Assembly: GCA_022495995.1 (NCBI GenBank)
Contig: JAFEMH010000937.1
Coordinates: 248,001-312,000 of the forward strand
Length of the DNA: 64,000 nt
Direction of reading: 5' to 3'
Source of the DNA: Adenophora triphylla var. japonica
Lineage: Eukaryota; Streptophyta; Magnoliopsida; Asterales; Campanulaceae
Below the pieces are notes generated by a model. That model saw only the letters and a list, made by a program, of their open reading frames with translations, had not been told where the DNA came from and made no database searches. The translations under genes and the position numbers were made by a program. Below are positions 34,178 to 46,954 of this stretch, piece by piece (positions within the stretch are counted from its first letter, which is position 1; the number at the start of each line of letters is the position of its first letter).

Positions 34178-37100
34178 GTGACCTTCCCGAGTCAAGGTCA
34201 CCAAGCAAAAGCCATTACCACACTCCGGAAAGGTAAACAGGTAGGTAGCGAGGTAATTTCTTCTTCATCTTCTATTCCCCCTCCTGTTGTTGAAATTGTT
34301 AATGAGGAAGAAGGTACTAATGAATTGGGGGAAAGATCTAAAGTTGACTCTCCAACCCCCAATCCATATGTACCGGCTGTACCGTTTCCTGGAAGATTTA
34401 TGAGAAATAAAATGGATCAACAAATGTCGGAGTTGATGGACATGTTCTCTAAAGTGAACATCAATCTCCCTTTGTTGAATGTGATAAAAAATATTCCGGC
34501 TTATGCCAAGTTTTTCAAAGAAATTAATTCCAAGAAACCAAAGTATGGCAAGGATGAGAAGGCTTTTCTTGGAGAGAATGCTAGTGCAGTGGCACAACAC
34601 CTCCTCCCACCCAAACAAAAGGACCCCGAAAGTTTTATAATTTCTATCAATATGGGAAACTCGAGTAAGGTGAAGACGATGTTGGATCTAGGCGCTAGTA
34701 TTAATTTGTTACCCCATTATATGTTTCTTGATATGGGTTTGCCTGAATTGAAACCTACATCCATGGCTCTCCAACTAGCGGATCGATCTATTAAAAGACC
34801 GTTGGGGATTGTGGAAGATGTTTTGGTTCAGGTGGACTCATTGATCATACCTGTGGATTTTGTTGTGCTTGAGATGCCTAATAGTGAGTGTAGTCGTCGT
34901 GATTCCCCAATTCTACTTGGGCGTCCATTCATGGCGACAACAAACACTATTATTAATGTTGGCAATGGAACTCTTTCCATGACTGTGGCCAACGAAACTA
35001 TTGAAATTTCTGTGCATGATATTATGAAAAATCCAATGGACAATGGAAATTCTTGTAACTTTGTGGAGAGAGTAGATGATTGTGTGCATGAATATTTGTG
35101 GCATGATAGAGCATGTGATGAACTTGAGATGTTGTTGAATGGCGGGGAAAACTAGGGATAATGCGGGTTCAAGTAATGGCCATTGAAAATAAGGCCGAGG
35201 AACATTATTCTGTTAATGGCCCGTCTCACTCCCTAGGCTACTTCAATGAGAAGTATGCGCCATCGCTGTGGTTCCACCGGTTCTTGAGTTAAAACCCCTC
35301 CCCTCTAATTTAAAATATGCTTTTCTAGGGAGGGCGAGACTTTACCTGTGATAGTTGCCTCGCACTTGACCTTAGAACAAGAGGCCAAATTAATTGCCGT
35401 GCTTTGTGAGCACAAATCGGCCATAGGGTGGACTTTAGCGGATATTAAAGGTATTAGCCCCTCAATGTGTATGCACAAAATTAATCTTGTAGAGGGGGCT
35501 AAACCTTCGAGGGAGAGACAAAGGAGATTGAATCCTCACATGGAGGAAGCAGTGAGGAAAGAGGTCCTGAAATTATTAGATGCGGGAATTATATTCCCAA
35601 TTGCGGACAAATGAGCTGGGTGAGCCCTGGTTCAAGTGGTTCCCAAGAGGTCGGGCATTACCGTTGTGAAAAATGATAAAAATGAGGATGTGCCCACTAG
35701 AGAGGTGACCGGGTATAGGATGTGTATAGATTTGAGAAAGCTGAATGCCGCCACCAAAAAGGATCACTTTCCTTTGCCTTTCATTGATCAAATCCTAGAG
35801 AGGTTGGCGGGTCATGCTTATTACTGCTTTCTTGATGGGTTCTCAGGATATAATCAAATCACAATTGCACCCGAGGACCAATCAAAGACCACTTTCACAT
35901 GTCCCTTTGGTACTTTTGCTTATAGGAGGATGCCCTTTGGGCTTTGCAATGCACCCGCTACTTTTCAAAGGTGCATGACCTCCATCTTCTCGGACATGAT
36001 AGAGAAGTGTGTAGAGGTGTTTATGGATGATTTTTCTGTGGTTGGAGATAGCTTTGAGGGGTGTCTTGATAATTTGACTATGGTCTTGAGGAGATGTTGC
36101 GAGACCAATTTGACACTTAGTTGGGAGAAGTGTCACTTTCTTGTTAGGCAGGGGATTGTCTTGGGCCACATAGTGTCTAGTAGGGGGATTGAGGTCGATA
36201 AAGCTAAGATAGATGTGATTTCTAAGCTACCTCCCGGTCTCGCTAAGGGTGTTCGAAGTTTCTTAGGCCATGAGGGTTTTTATCGGCGATTTATTAAGGA
36301 TTTTTCACAAATTTGTAAGCCGTTAAGTAACTTGCTAGCTAAAGACACCGAGTTCATCTCTGACCAAGACTGTTTAGATGCTTTCACTTTATTAAAAGAA
36401 AAACTTACTTGCACTCCCATTCTTTCTAGCCCTGATTGGTCTCACCCTTTTGAGATCATGTGTGATGCATCTGATTTTGCTATTGGGGCTGTTTTAGGCC
36501 AAAAGATAGATAAATTATCGCATGTAATCCATTATGCAAGTAGAACTCTTAATGATGCACAGCTTAATTATACCACTACTGAAAAAGAATTTTTAGCTGT
36601 TGTGTTTGCACTTGAGAAGTTCCGTTCATATTTGCTTGGGTCGAAGGTAATAATCTATTCTGATCATACAGCTTTAAAATATTTGTTGAATAAAAAGGAT
36701 GCAAAACCTAGACTGCTTAGGTGGATGCTTTTGTTGCAAGAATTTGATTTGGAAATAAGGGACAAAAAGGGGTCCGAGAATGTAGTGGCGGATCACTTAT
36801 CAAGGCTTGAGGATTTCTCGTTTCAGAATAGCAAAGAAGGAGTGATTCCGGTGAATGAAAATTTTCCGGATGAACAACTACTTGCTCTACATGTTCAAGA
36901 GCCTTGGTATGCGGATCTTGTTAATTATCTTGCATGTGACATGATTCCTCCTCACTTTACTTATGATCAAAAGAGAAAATTTAAATCTGATGTGAGGAAC
37001 TACATTTGGGATGACCCTTACTTGTGGAAAATTTGTCCGGATAAAATTGTGAGAAGATGTATTCCGGAATATGAACAATTGAGTGTCTTGCACTTTTGTC

Positions 37101-37346
37101 ATGACTTACAATGTGGTGGGCATTTCAGTGGTCAAAAGACTGCTAGGAAAATCCTTCAATGTGGCCTATATTGGCCCACCATATTTAAAGATGCGCAAGA
37201 TTTTTGTAAAAAGTGTGATAAATGCCAAAGAACTGGAGGGATAGGTAAGAAAGATGAGATGCCCCAAAATTATAATCTTGTTGTTGACATATTTGATGTG
37301 TGGGGCATTGATTTTATGGGCCCCTTCCCCTCATCCCATGGTTTTG
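34178..37346 (+). pseudogene. Athila-type pol: protease, RT, RNase H, 5' part of integrase
   Basis: Protease is in the frame 34178-35155, with the active-site phrase LDLGASINLLP. A frame break precedes 35348, and another lies at about 35612. The frame from 35636 holds reverse transcriptase ([28 protein letters not shown] and the catalytic FMDDF). RNase H follows ([25 protein letters not shown]), then the integrase zinc finger with its HHCC pattern ending CKKCDKCQR, and the first catalytic Asp in WGIDFMGPF. At 37346 the integrase is cut by the Tekay-like element and resumes at 45805. The RT motifs place it in the Athila lineage. Gene breaks and two insertions make it non-functional. Confidence 0.93.
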
Positions 37347-40060
37347 TGTAACGACCCCAACCCTAGGCATTTATTTTTAATATTATATTTGATGCTTTTA
37401 ATATTTATGCTATCTTTATGTGTTTAATTATGTCTTTAGATTCTAAATTTAGGATAAATTGGGTGAGAAATAAATTTAGAATCTTATAAGAATTTATTGG
37501 ACATTAAATAAATAAACCTGGATAATAATAAAAATGGAAAATGATAAATAGTGTAGGGAGGTTAAATGAGTAGGATGAATTCATTAAATAAAGAAGTTAA
37601 TTTTAAATTTAAAGTGGAAGTGAAAGCCTAGGTAGGTTTTCCTTGGGGGGCCAATTTGGTGAAGCTTCCTCCTTCATTGCCAAGTGTCTCACCCTAACTC
37701 CTCCTCCCACATCCCTCTACCCGGCCCCCCTCCCTCTCCATCACCTCCTCTTACTTCCCTTCCCCCTTCTACTCCTCCTCACTCTACTTCTCCCTCCTTC
37801 AATCAATATTCCCTTCTCCCTCACTTCTCATTGACTACACCAATCATCCTAGAGAAAGAGAAGAAACCTCCATTGATGCTCCCTTTTGTCCAAGCTTGAA
37901 GCCAAGCACTTCTTCCTTAAAGAAAATCAAGTCTAGGAGCACCTTTGAAGTGGGTTCATCTTGGGGAACTCCTCTAGCTAGAAAGATCAACATTCCTTTG
38001 CAAATCCATGTGAGTTATTATGATTCCCTTCTTATGTATGTTCATGAACTTTACTTGTGTGTTCTTGTTGTGGTGATAACCTTGTAAATGCCTTGGAAGC
38101 CTAGTTAAGGTTGGAAGATTGGTAAATGATAAAGAAGGATATTCTTGTTCTTAGGAAGTGAATTAGATTGAATGAAATGGGTGGGAATTAATTGGTAAAT
38201 AACCTAAACCTAGATGATCTTGGATTTGGATGATTTAAGTTGAAACATGTAAGATTAAACAATCCTTTAAGTATTTATGTGATTAAGGAAAATTAAGGAA
38301 GGATTAAACTATGAAAAAAGGGGTTGGAAATTTCGGATAAGCTGATTAGGGCCATGGGCGGTCGCCCATAGGGGTGAGCGGCCGCCCTGCGACAGAAACC
38401 TTGGCTTCCTTTGTAGCTTCTTTGGGCGGTCGCCCAGTGACATGGGCGGTCGCCCATGTCACGATCCCTTCCCAGTTCTTCTCTTTTCTTTGAAATTTAC
38501 TAAAAACCTCGGGGAATGATTCCTAACCAATATAAATTAGTAGAACCTAACCCAACCCGGATACAAATCAATCTTCCTTAACCTAAGTTAACATGGAATA
38601 CCTTGGCTAGGCCATAACGTCTTTAATTGTCAAAGTGGAATTGTGGGAATAGTTAAATAATGGTTCGGAAGATAGTTCCAACTTGGGAAATAGACCTTGA
38701 ACTTTTATTAAGGTTATTCGGGGTGGCACGATGACTATGAAGGAGTGGTTTACGCTAGATAGTGGCCTTACTTATTCCAGGTCTTTGGTGAGTAATTCGA
38801 ATTGGTGTAGAAGTGATAGGTTTCACAATTAAGTTAATTAGTAATGGGTATGTACCACCTTGTGGCATTGTGTCCAAGTTGTGGAATTAGTAATTATATA
38901 GTTACCTTAATATCCTAAGTATGGACTATTTGGTAAGTTGTTATGCGACATCCCAATGTGTGGGTTATGTGTTATATGGTGGTGTGATATCCCGATTGTG
39001 GATTATGTGGCATGTTGCGTTTATGGCTATCCCATTGGTGGATTTAATTGTTATCATTCATATTTACTGTTGATGCTATGCATAGTGTATTACGTAAATG
39101 TTGCATTATGATGTTGGTTGAACATGAGTATATTTTACCATGTTGCTATATTGTGTATCCCGTTTTGTGGATTTATCTCAAGTAACTATCATGTGCTTGA
39201 GCGTACTATGTTCGGGTGGGTATGATGGATGCCAATCAATTATTGATTTGTTCAATAAGTGATTGAAGGTACATCATACCGGTGACCCTTCCCCACTCTG
39301 TGGCACGGCGTGGGGCGTGCTGCTGTTTGTAATGAGTGATAAGTAGCCTTTACGGTTACATTGCAACCGTTGTAAGGAGGGACGATGTTATGGTTGGATA
39401 CTCTATATCATAGATATCTTTTCTTATATGGATCTACGGGGTACGAGTCCTATAAGAGGTGAATGTCTTTGGAGGCAATTCACCAAAGAGTGGAGTTTTA
39501 CTCCCGGTTATGCGACTTATTGTTCGGACGGGAAAAGGTAAAATGAGGTAACGTAAGGTGTTTACCGCTTTCATAATGTGTTATGTGTTGCCATGCTACG
39601 TGTTGCATCTTGTATGACATCTTCTTTGCATATCATAATAGCTCATTGAGATTTATTCTCACCCCTCTCCCTTTCTTGCTTTAGATTTCGAGACGAGGTG
39701 ACCCGAACCGGTGAGGCGGGGATTCCATTGTGGACTTTTGCTTTTGGGGCTTGACAAGTTAAGTATAGGAGTGGGTTGTTAGGAGTATTTATTAAGTATT
39801 CCTCTTTTGTAATTTGTTTAGGAACCCTTTTGTTAAACAATTGTTAATTAAGGTTCCCAATGTAATTGATCAGATTTTGGTTTATTAAAGTTGTAGTTGG
39901 ATTTCCTTTAAGAAGGGATATTATCAATTGACTTTATTTTGAAGTTGGAAAAGTGGTATTCTTTAAAAGGCAATTAAATGTTTTAAAAATAAGGTTGGAT
40001 TTTCTTAGTTGAGTTCTCCTAGCTCGGGACACGTGTTAGGTCCGGGTTGGGGTGCTCACG
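37347..40060 (+). repeat. 5' LTR of the Tekay-like element
   Basis: The LTR is 2714 bp, starts TGTAACGACC and ends CTCACG, where the other copy ends CTCACA. GC palindromes GGGCGGTCGCCC and GAGCGGCCGCCC lie at about 38355-38460, some 70-180 bp before an AATATAAATTAG string that could be the TATA box. Proline-rich frames in it are chance readings of a CT-rich tract. Confidence 0.93.
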
Positions 40061-40075
40061 ATTGGTATCGAGCTT
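40061..40075 (+). other. Primer binding site of the Tekay-like element
   Basis: TGGTATCGAGC follows the LTR directly. The usual initiator tRNA-Met site is TGGTATCAGAGC, so one base is missing. Confidence 0.7.
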
Positions 40076-40135
40076 AGTTTAGAGGTCGAGGGTAGATGTC
40101 TAGACTAAGTGGGAATGTGTGGTAATTAACGCCGA

Positions 40136-41110
40136 GTGTTTATTGCAGAGTCCGTTCTAATGGCGGAAGCAAGGATGATCGAGAGGAAGATTCTAGGAAA
40201 TGAAGGAGATATGGGCATAGATGGAATTCAGACTGAAGAGATGATGGAACTATTCAGGACGTTTGTACAAGATATGAAGACTAGAGGATCAGTTCCGATT
40301 CAGCCTGAGGAATGTCAAAGTGATGGATGGGAAAGGTTTGTGAAGATGAACCCACCGGGTTTTAATGGATGTCCGAATTCGTTAAAGGCAGAAAATTGGT
40401 TAGCATAAATGAATAATAGTTTCGAGGTTATAGAAAGTCGCAACGAAGAGAAAGTTAGGTATGCCGTTTTCAAGCTTAAAGGTTCAGCTGATCAGTGGTG
40501 GCAGAAGTTGAAGGAAAGTTGGGAGCGGGATCATACGCCCCAGACTTGGGATAATTTCACCAAACAGTTCGAGGATTATTTCGTTTCGATGGTTACAAGG
40601 GATAAGAAGGAGATTGAATTCTTAAGACTAAAACAAGGGAACATGACGGTAAATCAGTATTCGGTCCGGTTTGAGGAATTAGCTAAGTGTTGCCCTCATT
40701 TAGTATCGCATGAAGTGAAAAGGGTTCGAAGTTTGTAACGAGGTTTGAGGAGCGAGTTTAGGGAGAAATTATGGATTGACGGTTCCATCGAGTATCAGAC
40801 AGTCATAGATAAGGCATATAAGATCGAAAGGGACATTGAGGAAAATAGTGGAAGATCCGGAAGTGGGATTGGAAACAAGCCAAAGTATATAAGACAAGGA
40901 CCCAAACTTCATTAAAGGACGGCCCGAGGACTTTAATTTCGGGAAGTGTGAGAGGAGAGTTTGTTGTAGCTTCTTCGTCTAGGCCGGTACCCAAACAGTA
41001 TGGAGCGAATTGTAAATTTTGCAAGAGGATTGGACATACGAAGATCGATGTTGGAGTAAGCAAGGCAAGTGTTTAAGTTGTGGAGCACCTGGGACACTTT
41101 AGGAGAAATT
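40136..41110 (+). pseudogene. Chromovirus-type gag remnant
   Basis: Frame 40136-40408 (NPPGFNGCPNSLKAENWL) ends at a stop. The next (40409-40738) continues with KLKGSADQWWQKLKE, QFEDYFVS and LKQGNMTVNQYSVRFEELA, the usual core of plant Ty3/Gypsy gag. Further stops follow, and a damaged CCHC knuckle phrase (GHFRRNCPK) is readable near 41090. The order fits Tekay-type gag, but it is not translatable through. Confidence 0.85.
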
Positions 41111-43086
41111 GTCCAAAGTTTCGGCGGGAGCGAGCTTCGGGCGGCGGTCGGCAAAGGTGGACGACAAAGAGGTGGTACCAAGAGAGATAGCGAAGGGGAG
41201 CCGAGAGAGAAGGTCTATGGTCGAGTAGGTGTTTCGGTTTCGGGAGAGATAGGTCCCTCAGAGGTTGCTAGAGGTATATTCCCTGTCTCAAAGTTAGGGG
41301 TCATATTTTATAGATCCTGTTGCATATCATTTATGTTGGGCATCACATTTTGCTTATATGTGGCATACATTGTTGAAAAGTTGTTTTATTGTTAGAGGAT
41401 TACGCTCTTATGAGAGAATACCTCGAACCTTCTTTGGTTTGCCACGATGGTGATGTGGTTGTGGTGAGCATGTATTGCCGATTGAATTAGTATAGTTATC
41501 AATTTATGATTTTGAGATATACTTGACCTGGAGGGTTAAGTAGTTGTTGTATCTTGATAGACTATCCAAATAGGTGAGTCTCCTTTTCTATGCCTAAAGC
41601 TGCTTGTATTGGTATTTGATATAGGTAGCGTAACGTGAAACTCTTGTTATTTACGTGCCTTTAAGGTGGAACTTTTGAATTAAGGTGTGAAGAGTAACTG
41701 GTATATGTTAGACTTGTATAAGGATTCTTTTCCAAATTTTATGTGCTAGTTGTAAGAAGGTAGTAAATGTGTTTTCGTCGGTATATTTCATGTGTTGGTT
41801 CTGAGTTAGATAAGCAGAATTGTAATCCTTATTTCGTTGGCTTTAGGGTGATTGGAATTGATGACCTCCTTGTTAATTAAAGTTTCGGGAAGATCGTGAA
41901 AATAAGCTGAGAGTTGGGTTAATGATTTCCTTGTGAGGAATCCCTGTATACAAAGTTTGACTAGTGTGAGTTGGCTCGAGAAGATTGCAAATTTTGGGTT
42001 CTATAGTCTTAAACTCGGATGTTACCATGGATCTTGTGAGGGTTGAGTCCGTGATCTTGGAATTGACAAGTGTTACCGAAGAAAATTAAGGAATTCCTAA
42101 GAAATTGTAGAGTCGTCGCTTTAGTTGACTCTAAAGGACGTGTAAAAGGTGTAGGTGTAATAAGGATGAACCATATTGTTAGTAATGGAAAATAGGTTGG
42201 CTTTGGACCCGATCCTTACCTTACCTAGTGGATGTGAGAATCTTGTGAAGTTTTAAGTATGTATTTCCGGGAGATCAAGGTGTGGTGTTAGGCAAATTGG
42301 GAAAGAGATAGCGTACGTTTCGAGGAAGTTAACTTAGATGGAGCGAAAATTTCTTATCATTTTTCGAGAGCGGTTACAATTGGTTGTGTAATTTAAATGG
42401 AATCTTATATTTTGAAGTTCTCATTTTGGGGTTAGTTACCGATCCTAAGAGTTGAAAGATTTAGTTAGTCGAGAGGAAGAGGTTTGAAGACTACCCAAAT
42501 TCGTAAGGAATAGGTTATATAGTGTGACGGATTTCCTTCCAACTTGAGAAGTTTAATTAATCTTAGCGAGTTTGCGTATGATAGCAGTTATTATTCTAGC
42601 TTAAGATAAAACCGTATGGGGCGTTGTTAGGGAAGAAAATATCGATCTCTAATTTGTTGGGGTGAAATTGGAGAAGCAAGGTCTAAGGTAAATTGGCGCT
42701 AAAGTTGTTAATCCAATTGAAGTTTTAAAATATAATATCGTGATATATTTGGTGACTTAAGTTATAATACTTTTATTTAATTGTACTTTCTTGAGGTCGT
42801 GGAAATTCGGGTAGTAATAATTGTATGGTATTCTCGGAGTATTAAGTTGTGGTGTTGCATTATTAATGAAATTGGAAATCTTGGAAAGGATCATAGAATC
42901 GAAGAATCAAATCGGGAAGTGAAGTCCTAGAGTACTCGGGTTATGGGAAGGTATAGTAGAGTCATACCATTGAGAAATCTAATTGGGAATATTAAGTTAG
43001 AATGTGTGAAAGGTAACCTTTGCTATTTGATCCTTAGGGTAAGCGACAGTCAAATTCGGGACGAATTTTCTTTAAGGAGGAGTGAG
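41111..43086 (+). pseudogene. Decayed pol remnant and PPT of the Tekay-like element
   Basis: No long frame survives. Near 42312 an IAYVSRKL-type phrase and following FLIIF read like a worn RNase H (usually AYASRQL). The rest is too decayed to align by eye. The PPT (about 43070-43086, TTTAAGGAGGAGTGAG) is intact before the second LTR. Confidence 0.6.
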
Positions 43087-45804
43087 TGTAACGACCCCAA
43101 CCCTAGGCATTTATTTTTAATATTATATTTGATGCTTTTAATATTTATGCTATCTTTATGTGTTTAATTATGTCTTTAGATTCTAAATTTAGGATAAATT
43201 GGGTGAGAAATAAATTTAGAATCTTATAAGAATTTATTGGACATTAAATAAATAAACCTGGATAATAATAAAAATGGAAAATGATAAATAGTGTAGGGAG
43301 GTTAAATGAGTAGGATGAATTCATTAAATAAAGAAGTTAATTTTAAATTTAAAGTGGAAGTGAAAGCCTAGGTAGGTTTTCCTTGGGGGGCCAATTTGGT
43401 GAAGCTTCCTCCTTCATTGCCAAGTGTCTCACCCTAACTCCTCCTCCCACATCCCTCTACCCGGCCCCCCTCCCTCTCCATCACCTCCTCTTACTTCCCT
43501 TCCCCCTTCTACTCCTCCTCACTCTACTTCTCCTCCTTCAATCAATATTCCCTTCTCCCTCACTTCTCATTGACTACACCAATCATCCTAGAGAAAGAGA
43601 AGAAACCTCCATTGATGCTCCCTTTTGTCCAAGCTTGAAGCCAAGCACTTCTTCCTTAAAGAAAATCAAGTCTAGGAGCACCTTTGAAGTGGGTTCATCT
43701 TGGGGAACTCCTCTAGCTAGAAAGATCAACATTCCTTTGCAAATCCATGTGAGTTATTATGATTCCCTTCTTATGTATGTTCATGAACTTTACTTGTGTG
43801 TTCTTGTTGTGGTGATAACCTTGTAAATGCCTTGGAAGCCTAGTTAAGGTTGGAAGATTGGTAAATGATAAAGAAGGATATTCTTGTTCTTAGGAAGTGA
43901 ATTAGATTGAATGAAATGGGTGGGAATTAATTGGTAAATAACCTAAACCTAGATGATCTTGGATTTGGATGATTTAAGTTGAAACATGTAAGATTAAACA
44001 ATCCTTTAAGTATTTATGTGATTAAGGAAAATTAAGGAAGGATTAAACTATGAAAAAAGGGGTTGGAAATTTCGGATATGCTGATTTGGGCCATGGGCGG
44101 TCGCCCATGGGGGGCTGAGCGGCCGCCCAAGGCGACAGAAACCTTGGCTTCCTTTGTAGCTTCTTTGGGCGGTCGCCCAAGTGACATGGGCGGTCGCCCA
44201 TGTCACCAGTCCCTTCCCAGTTCTTCTCTTTTGCTGAAATTTACTAAAAACCTCGGGGAATGATTCCTAACCAATATAAATTAGTAGAACCTAACCCAAC
44301 CCGGATACAAATCAATCTTCCTTAACCTAAGTTAACATGGAATACCTTGGCTAGGCCATAACGTCTTTAATTGTCAAAGTGGAATTGTGGGAATAGTTAA
44401 ATAATGGTTCGGAAGATAGTTCCAACTTGGGAAATAGACCTTGAACTTTTATTAAGGTTATTCGGGGTGGCACGATGACTATGAAGGAGTGGTTTACGCT
44501 AGATAGTGGCCTTACTTATTCCAGGTCTTTGGTGAGTAATTCGAATTGGTGTAGAAGTGATAGGTTTCACAATTAAGTTAATTAGTAATGGGTATGTACC
44601 ACCTTGTGGCATTGTGTCCAAGTTGTGGAATTAGTAATTATATAGTTACCTTAATATCCTAAGTATGGACTATTTGGTAAGTTGTTATGCGACATCCCAA
44701 TGTGTGGGTTATGTGTTATATGGTGGTGTGATATCCCAGTTGTGGATTATGTGGCATGTTGAGTTTATGGCTATCCCATTGGTGGATTTAATTGTTATCA
44801 TTCATATTTACTGTTGATGCTATGCATAGTGTATTACGTAAATGTTGCATTATGATGTTGGTTGAACATGAGTATATTTTACCATGTTGCTATATTGTGT
44901 ATCCCGTTTTGTGGATTTATCTCAAGTAACTATCATGTGCTTGAGCGTACTATGTTCGGGTGGGTATGATGGATGCCAATCAATTATTGATTTGTTCAAT
45001 AAGTGATTGAAGGTACATCATACCGGTGACCCTTCCCCACTCTGTGGCCACGGCGTGGGGCTGTGCTAACGGCTGTAATGAGTGATAAGTAGCCTTTACA
45101 GTTCTGTTGCAACCGTTGTAAGGAGGGACGATGTTATGGTTGGATACTCTATATCATAGATATCTTTTCTTATATGGATCTCTGGGGTACGAGTCCTATA
45201 AGAGGTGAATGTGCTGGAGGCAATTCACCAAAGAGTGAGTTTTACTCCCAGTTGTACGACTTATTGTTCAGACGGGAAAAGGTAAAATGAGGTAACGTAA
45301 GGTGTTTACCGCTTTCATAATGTGTTATGTGTTGCCATGCTACGTGTTGCATCTTGTATGACATCTTGCTGCATATCATAATAGCTCATTGAGATTTATT
45401 CTCACCCCTCTCCCTTTACTGCTTTAGATTTCGAGACAGGTGACCCGAACCAGTGAGGCCGGGGATTCCATTGTGGACTTTTGCTTTTGGGGCTTGACAA
45501 GTTAAGTATAGGAGTGGGTTGTTAGGAGTATTTATTAAGTATTCCTCTTTTGTAATTTGTTTAGAAACCCTTTTGTTAAACAATTGTTAATTAAGGTTCC
45601 CAATGTAATTGATCAGATTTTGGTTTATTAAAGTTGTAGTTGGATTTCCTTTAAGAAGGGATATTATCAATTGACTTTATTTTGAAGTTGGAAAAGTGGT
45701 ATTCTTTAAAAGGCAATTAAATGTTTTAAAAATAAGGTTGGATTTTCTTAGTTGAGTTCTCCTAGCTCGGGACACGTGTTAGGTCCCGGGTTGGGGTGCT
45801 CACA
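43087..45804 (+). repeat. 3' LTR of the Tekay-like element
   Basis: The LTR is 2718 bp and almost identical to the 5' LTR over long stretches. Differences include single CG-to-CA changes and recurrent CTTTG/GCTG swaps. GC palindromes lie at about 44092-44205. Confidence 0.93.
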
Positions 45805-45834
45805 TTTTGTGTATATATTGGTAGCTGTGGACTA

Positions 45835-46120
45835 CTCCCTCTGTCCCACTTCAATTGATACTTATTTCCTTTTTGGTCCGTCCCACTTCAATTGATACTT
45901 CCCAAAATGGAAAGGAATCTTCACTATTTACCCCACTCATTCTCTCTCCTATTTTACTTTTTCACTCACAACATTCTCTCTCCTAACTATTCCTTCCACT
46001 CATTCTCTCTCCTATTTAATTTTTCATACTCACAACATTTACCTTTTTCTCTTTCTTACATCACTTTTCCTTAATAGTTGTGCCCTTTTTTTTGTCTCAA
46101 ATGAAGTGGGACGGAGGGAG
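45835..46120. mobile_element. Stowaway-type MITE in the Athila integrase
   Basis: A 286-bp element with CTCCCTCTGTCCC and GGGACGGAGGGAG ends and TA at 45833-45834 and 46121-46122. A phrase CCCACTTCAATTGATACTT is duplicated near the left end. It inserted into the integrase frame about 25 bp beyond the Tekay-like element. Confidence 0.9.
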
Positions 46121-46122
46121 TA

Positions 46123-46954
46123 TGTTTCTAAATGGGTGGAAGCTATTGCCACCCGGACTAATGATGCTAATGTTGTTTCAAAGTTTGTGTGTGAGAATAT
46201 TTTTTGCAGGTACGGGGTGCCTCGGGGCTATCATTAGTGATCAAGGAACTCACTTCACAAACAGGCTCTTCAACCAAGTCCTAAAGAAATATGGGGTTGT
46301 TCACAAGCTAGCCACAGCCTACCATCCCCAAACATCGGGGCAAGTGGAAGTTAGCAACCGCCAAATCAAGGGGGTTCTTGAGAAGACAGTTCGGCCAAAC
46401 AGAAAAGATTGGGCTTTGAAGCTCAATGATGCATTATGGGCATATCGGACTGCTTACAAAACTCCCATTGGGATGAGTCCGTACAGAATTGTGTATGGCA
46501 AAGAGTGTCACCTTCCTGTTGAGATGGAACACAAAGCATATTGGGCTGTGAAGGAACTCAACATGGATTTGAAGAAGGCGGGTGAGAAACGAATGCTTGA
46601 CTTGGATGAGATCGATGAGTTGAGACAAGACAGCTACAAGAGTGCCAAGCTGTACAAGGAAAGAACCAAGAGGTACCATGATCAGTACTTAAGGCCGAAA
46701 ATCTTAATGCCGGGTAAGAAGGTTTTATTGTTCAATTCTAGATTGAGACTTTTTCCTGGCAAGTTATGTTCCAAATGGTCGGGCCCTTATGAGTTGGTGA
46801 AAGTATTTCCACATGGAGCGGTTGAGCTCAAAGATTTGAAATCCGAAAGTACTTTCAAGGTGAATGGGCATCGAGTCAAGCCCTATTACGAAGGGGTGTC
46901 TATCTTGGAAGAAATTGATGTGGTGGTGTTGGTGGATGCACCGAAAATCAACTG
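46123..46954 (+). pseudogene. 3' part of the Athila integrase
   Basis: Integrase resumes after the MITE with [16 protein letters not shown], then needs a one-base shift near 46226 to enter the frame with ISDQGTHF (second catalytic Asp) and [14 protein letters not shown] (catalytic Glu). The C-terminal part continues through [17 protein letters not shown] and [16 protein letters not shown] to a stop at 46952. Together with 34178-37346 it completes the DDE set, but in separated pieces. Confidence 0.9.

Larger units (their letters stand above)
37347..45804 (+). mobile_element. Tekay/Del-like Ty3/Gypsy element with decayed interior, nested in the integrase
   Basis: LTRs of 2714 and 2718 bp flank only 3.0 kb of interior. 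The 5-bp duplication TTTTG lies at 37342-37346 and 45805-45809. LTRs start TGTAACGACCCCAACC. A PBS TGGTATCGAGC follows the first LTR (the initiator-Met type less one base). The PPT TTAAGGAGGAGTGAG precedes the second. These marks are usual in the Tekay/Del chromoviruses. The gag region is broken and pol is only traces, so the element is non-autonomous. Confidence 0.93.

Noticed and set aside
37643..37899. Proline- and leucine-rich frames in the Tekay-like LTR, repeated at 43383-43826
   Set aside because: They are readings of a CT-rich tract in a non-coding LTR and one copy is frameshifted relative to the other.
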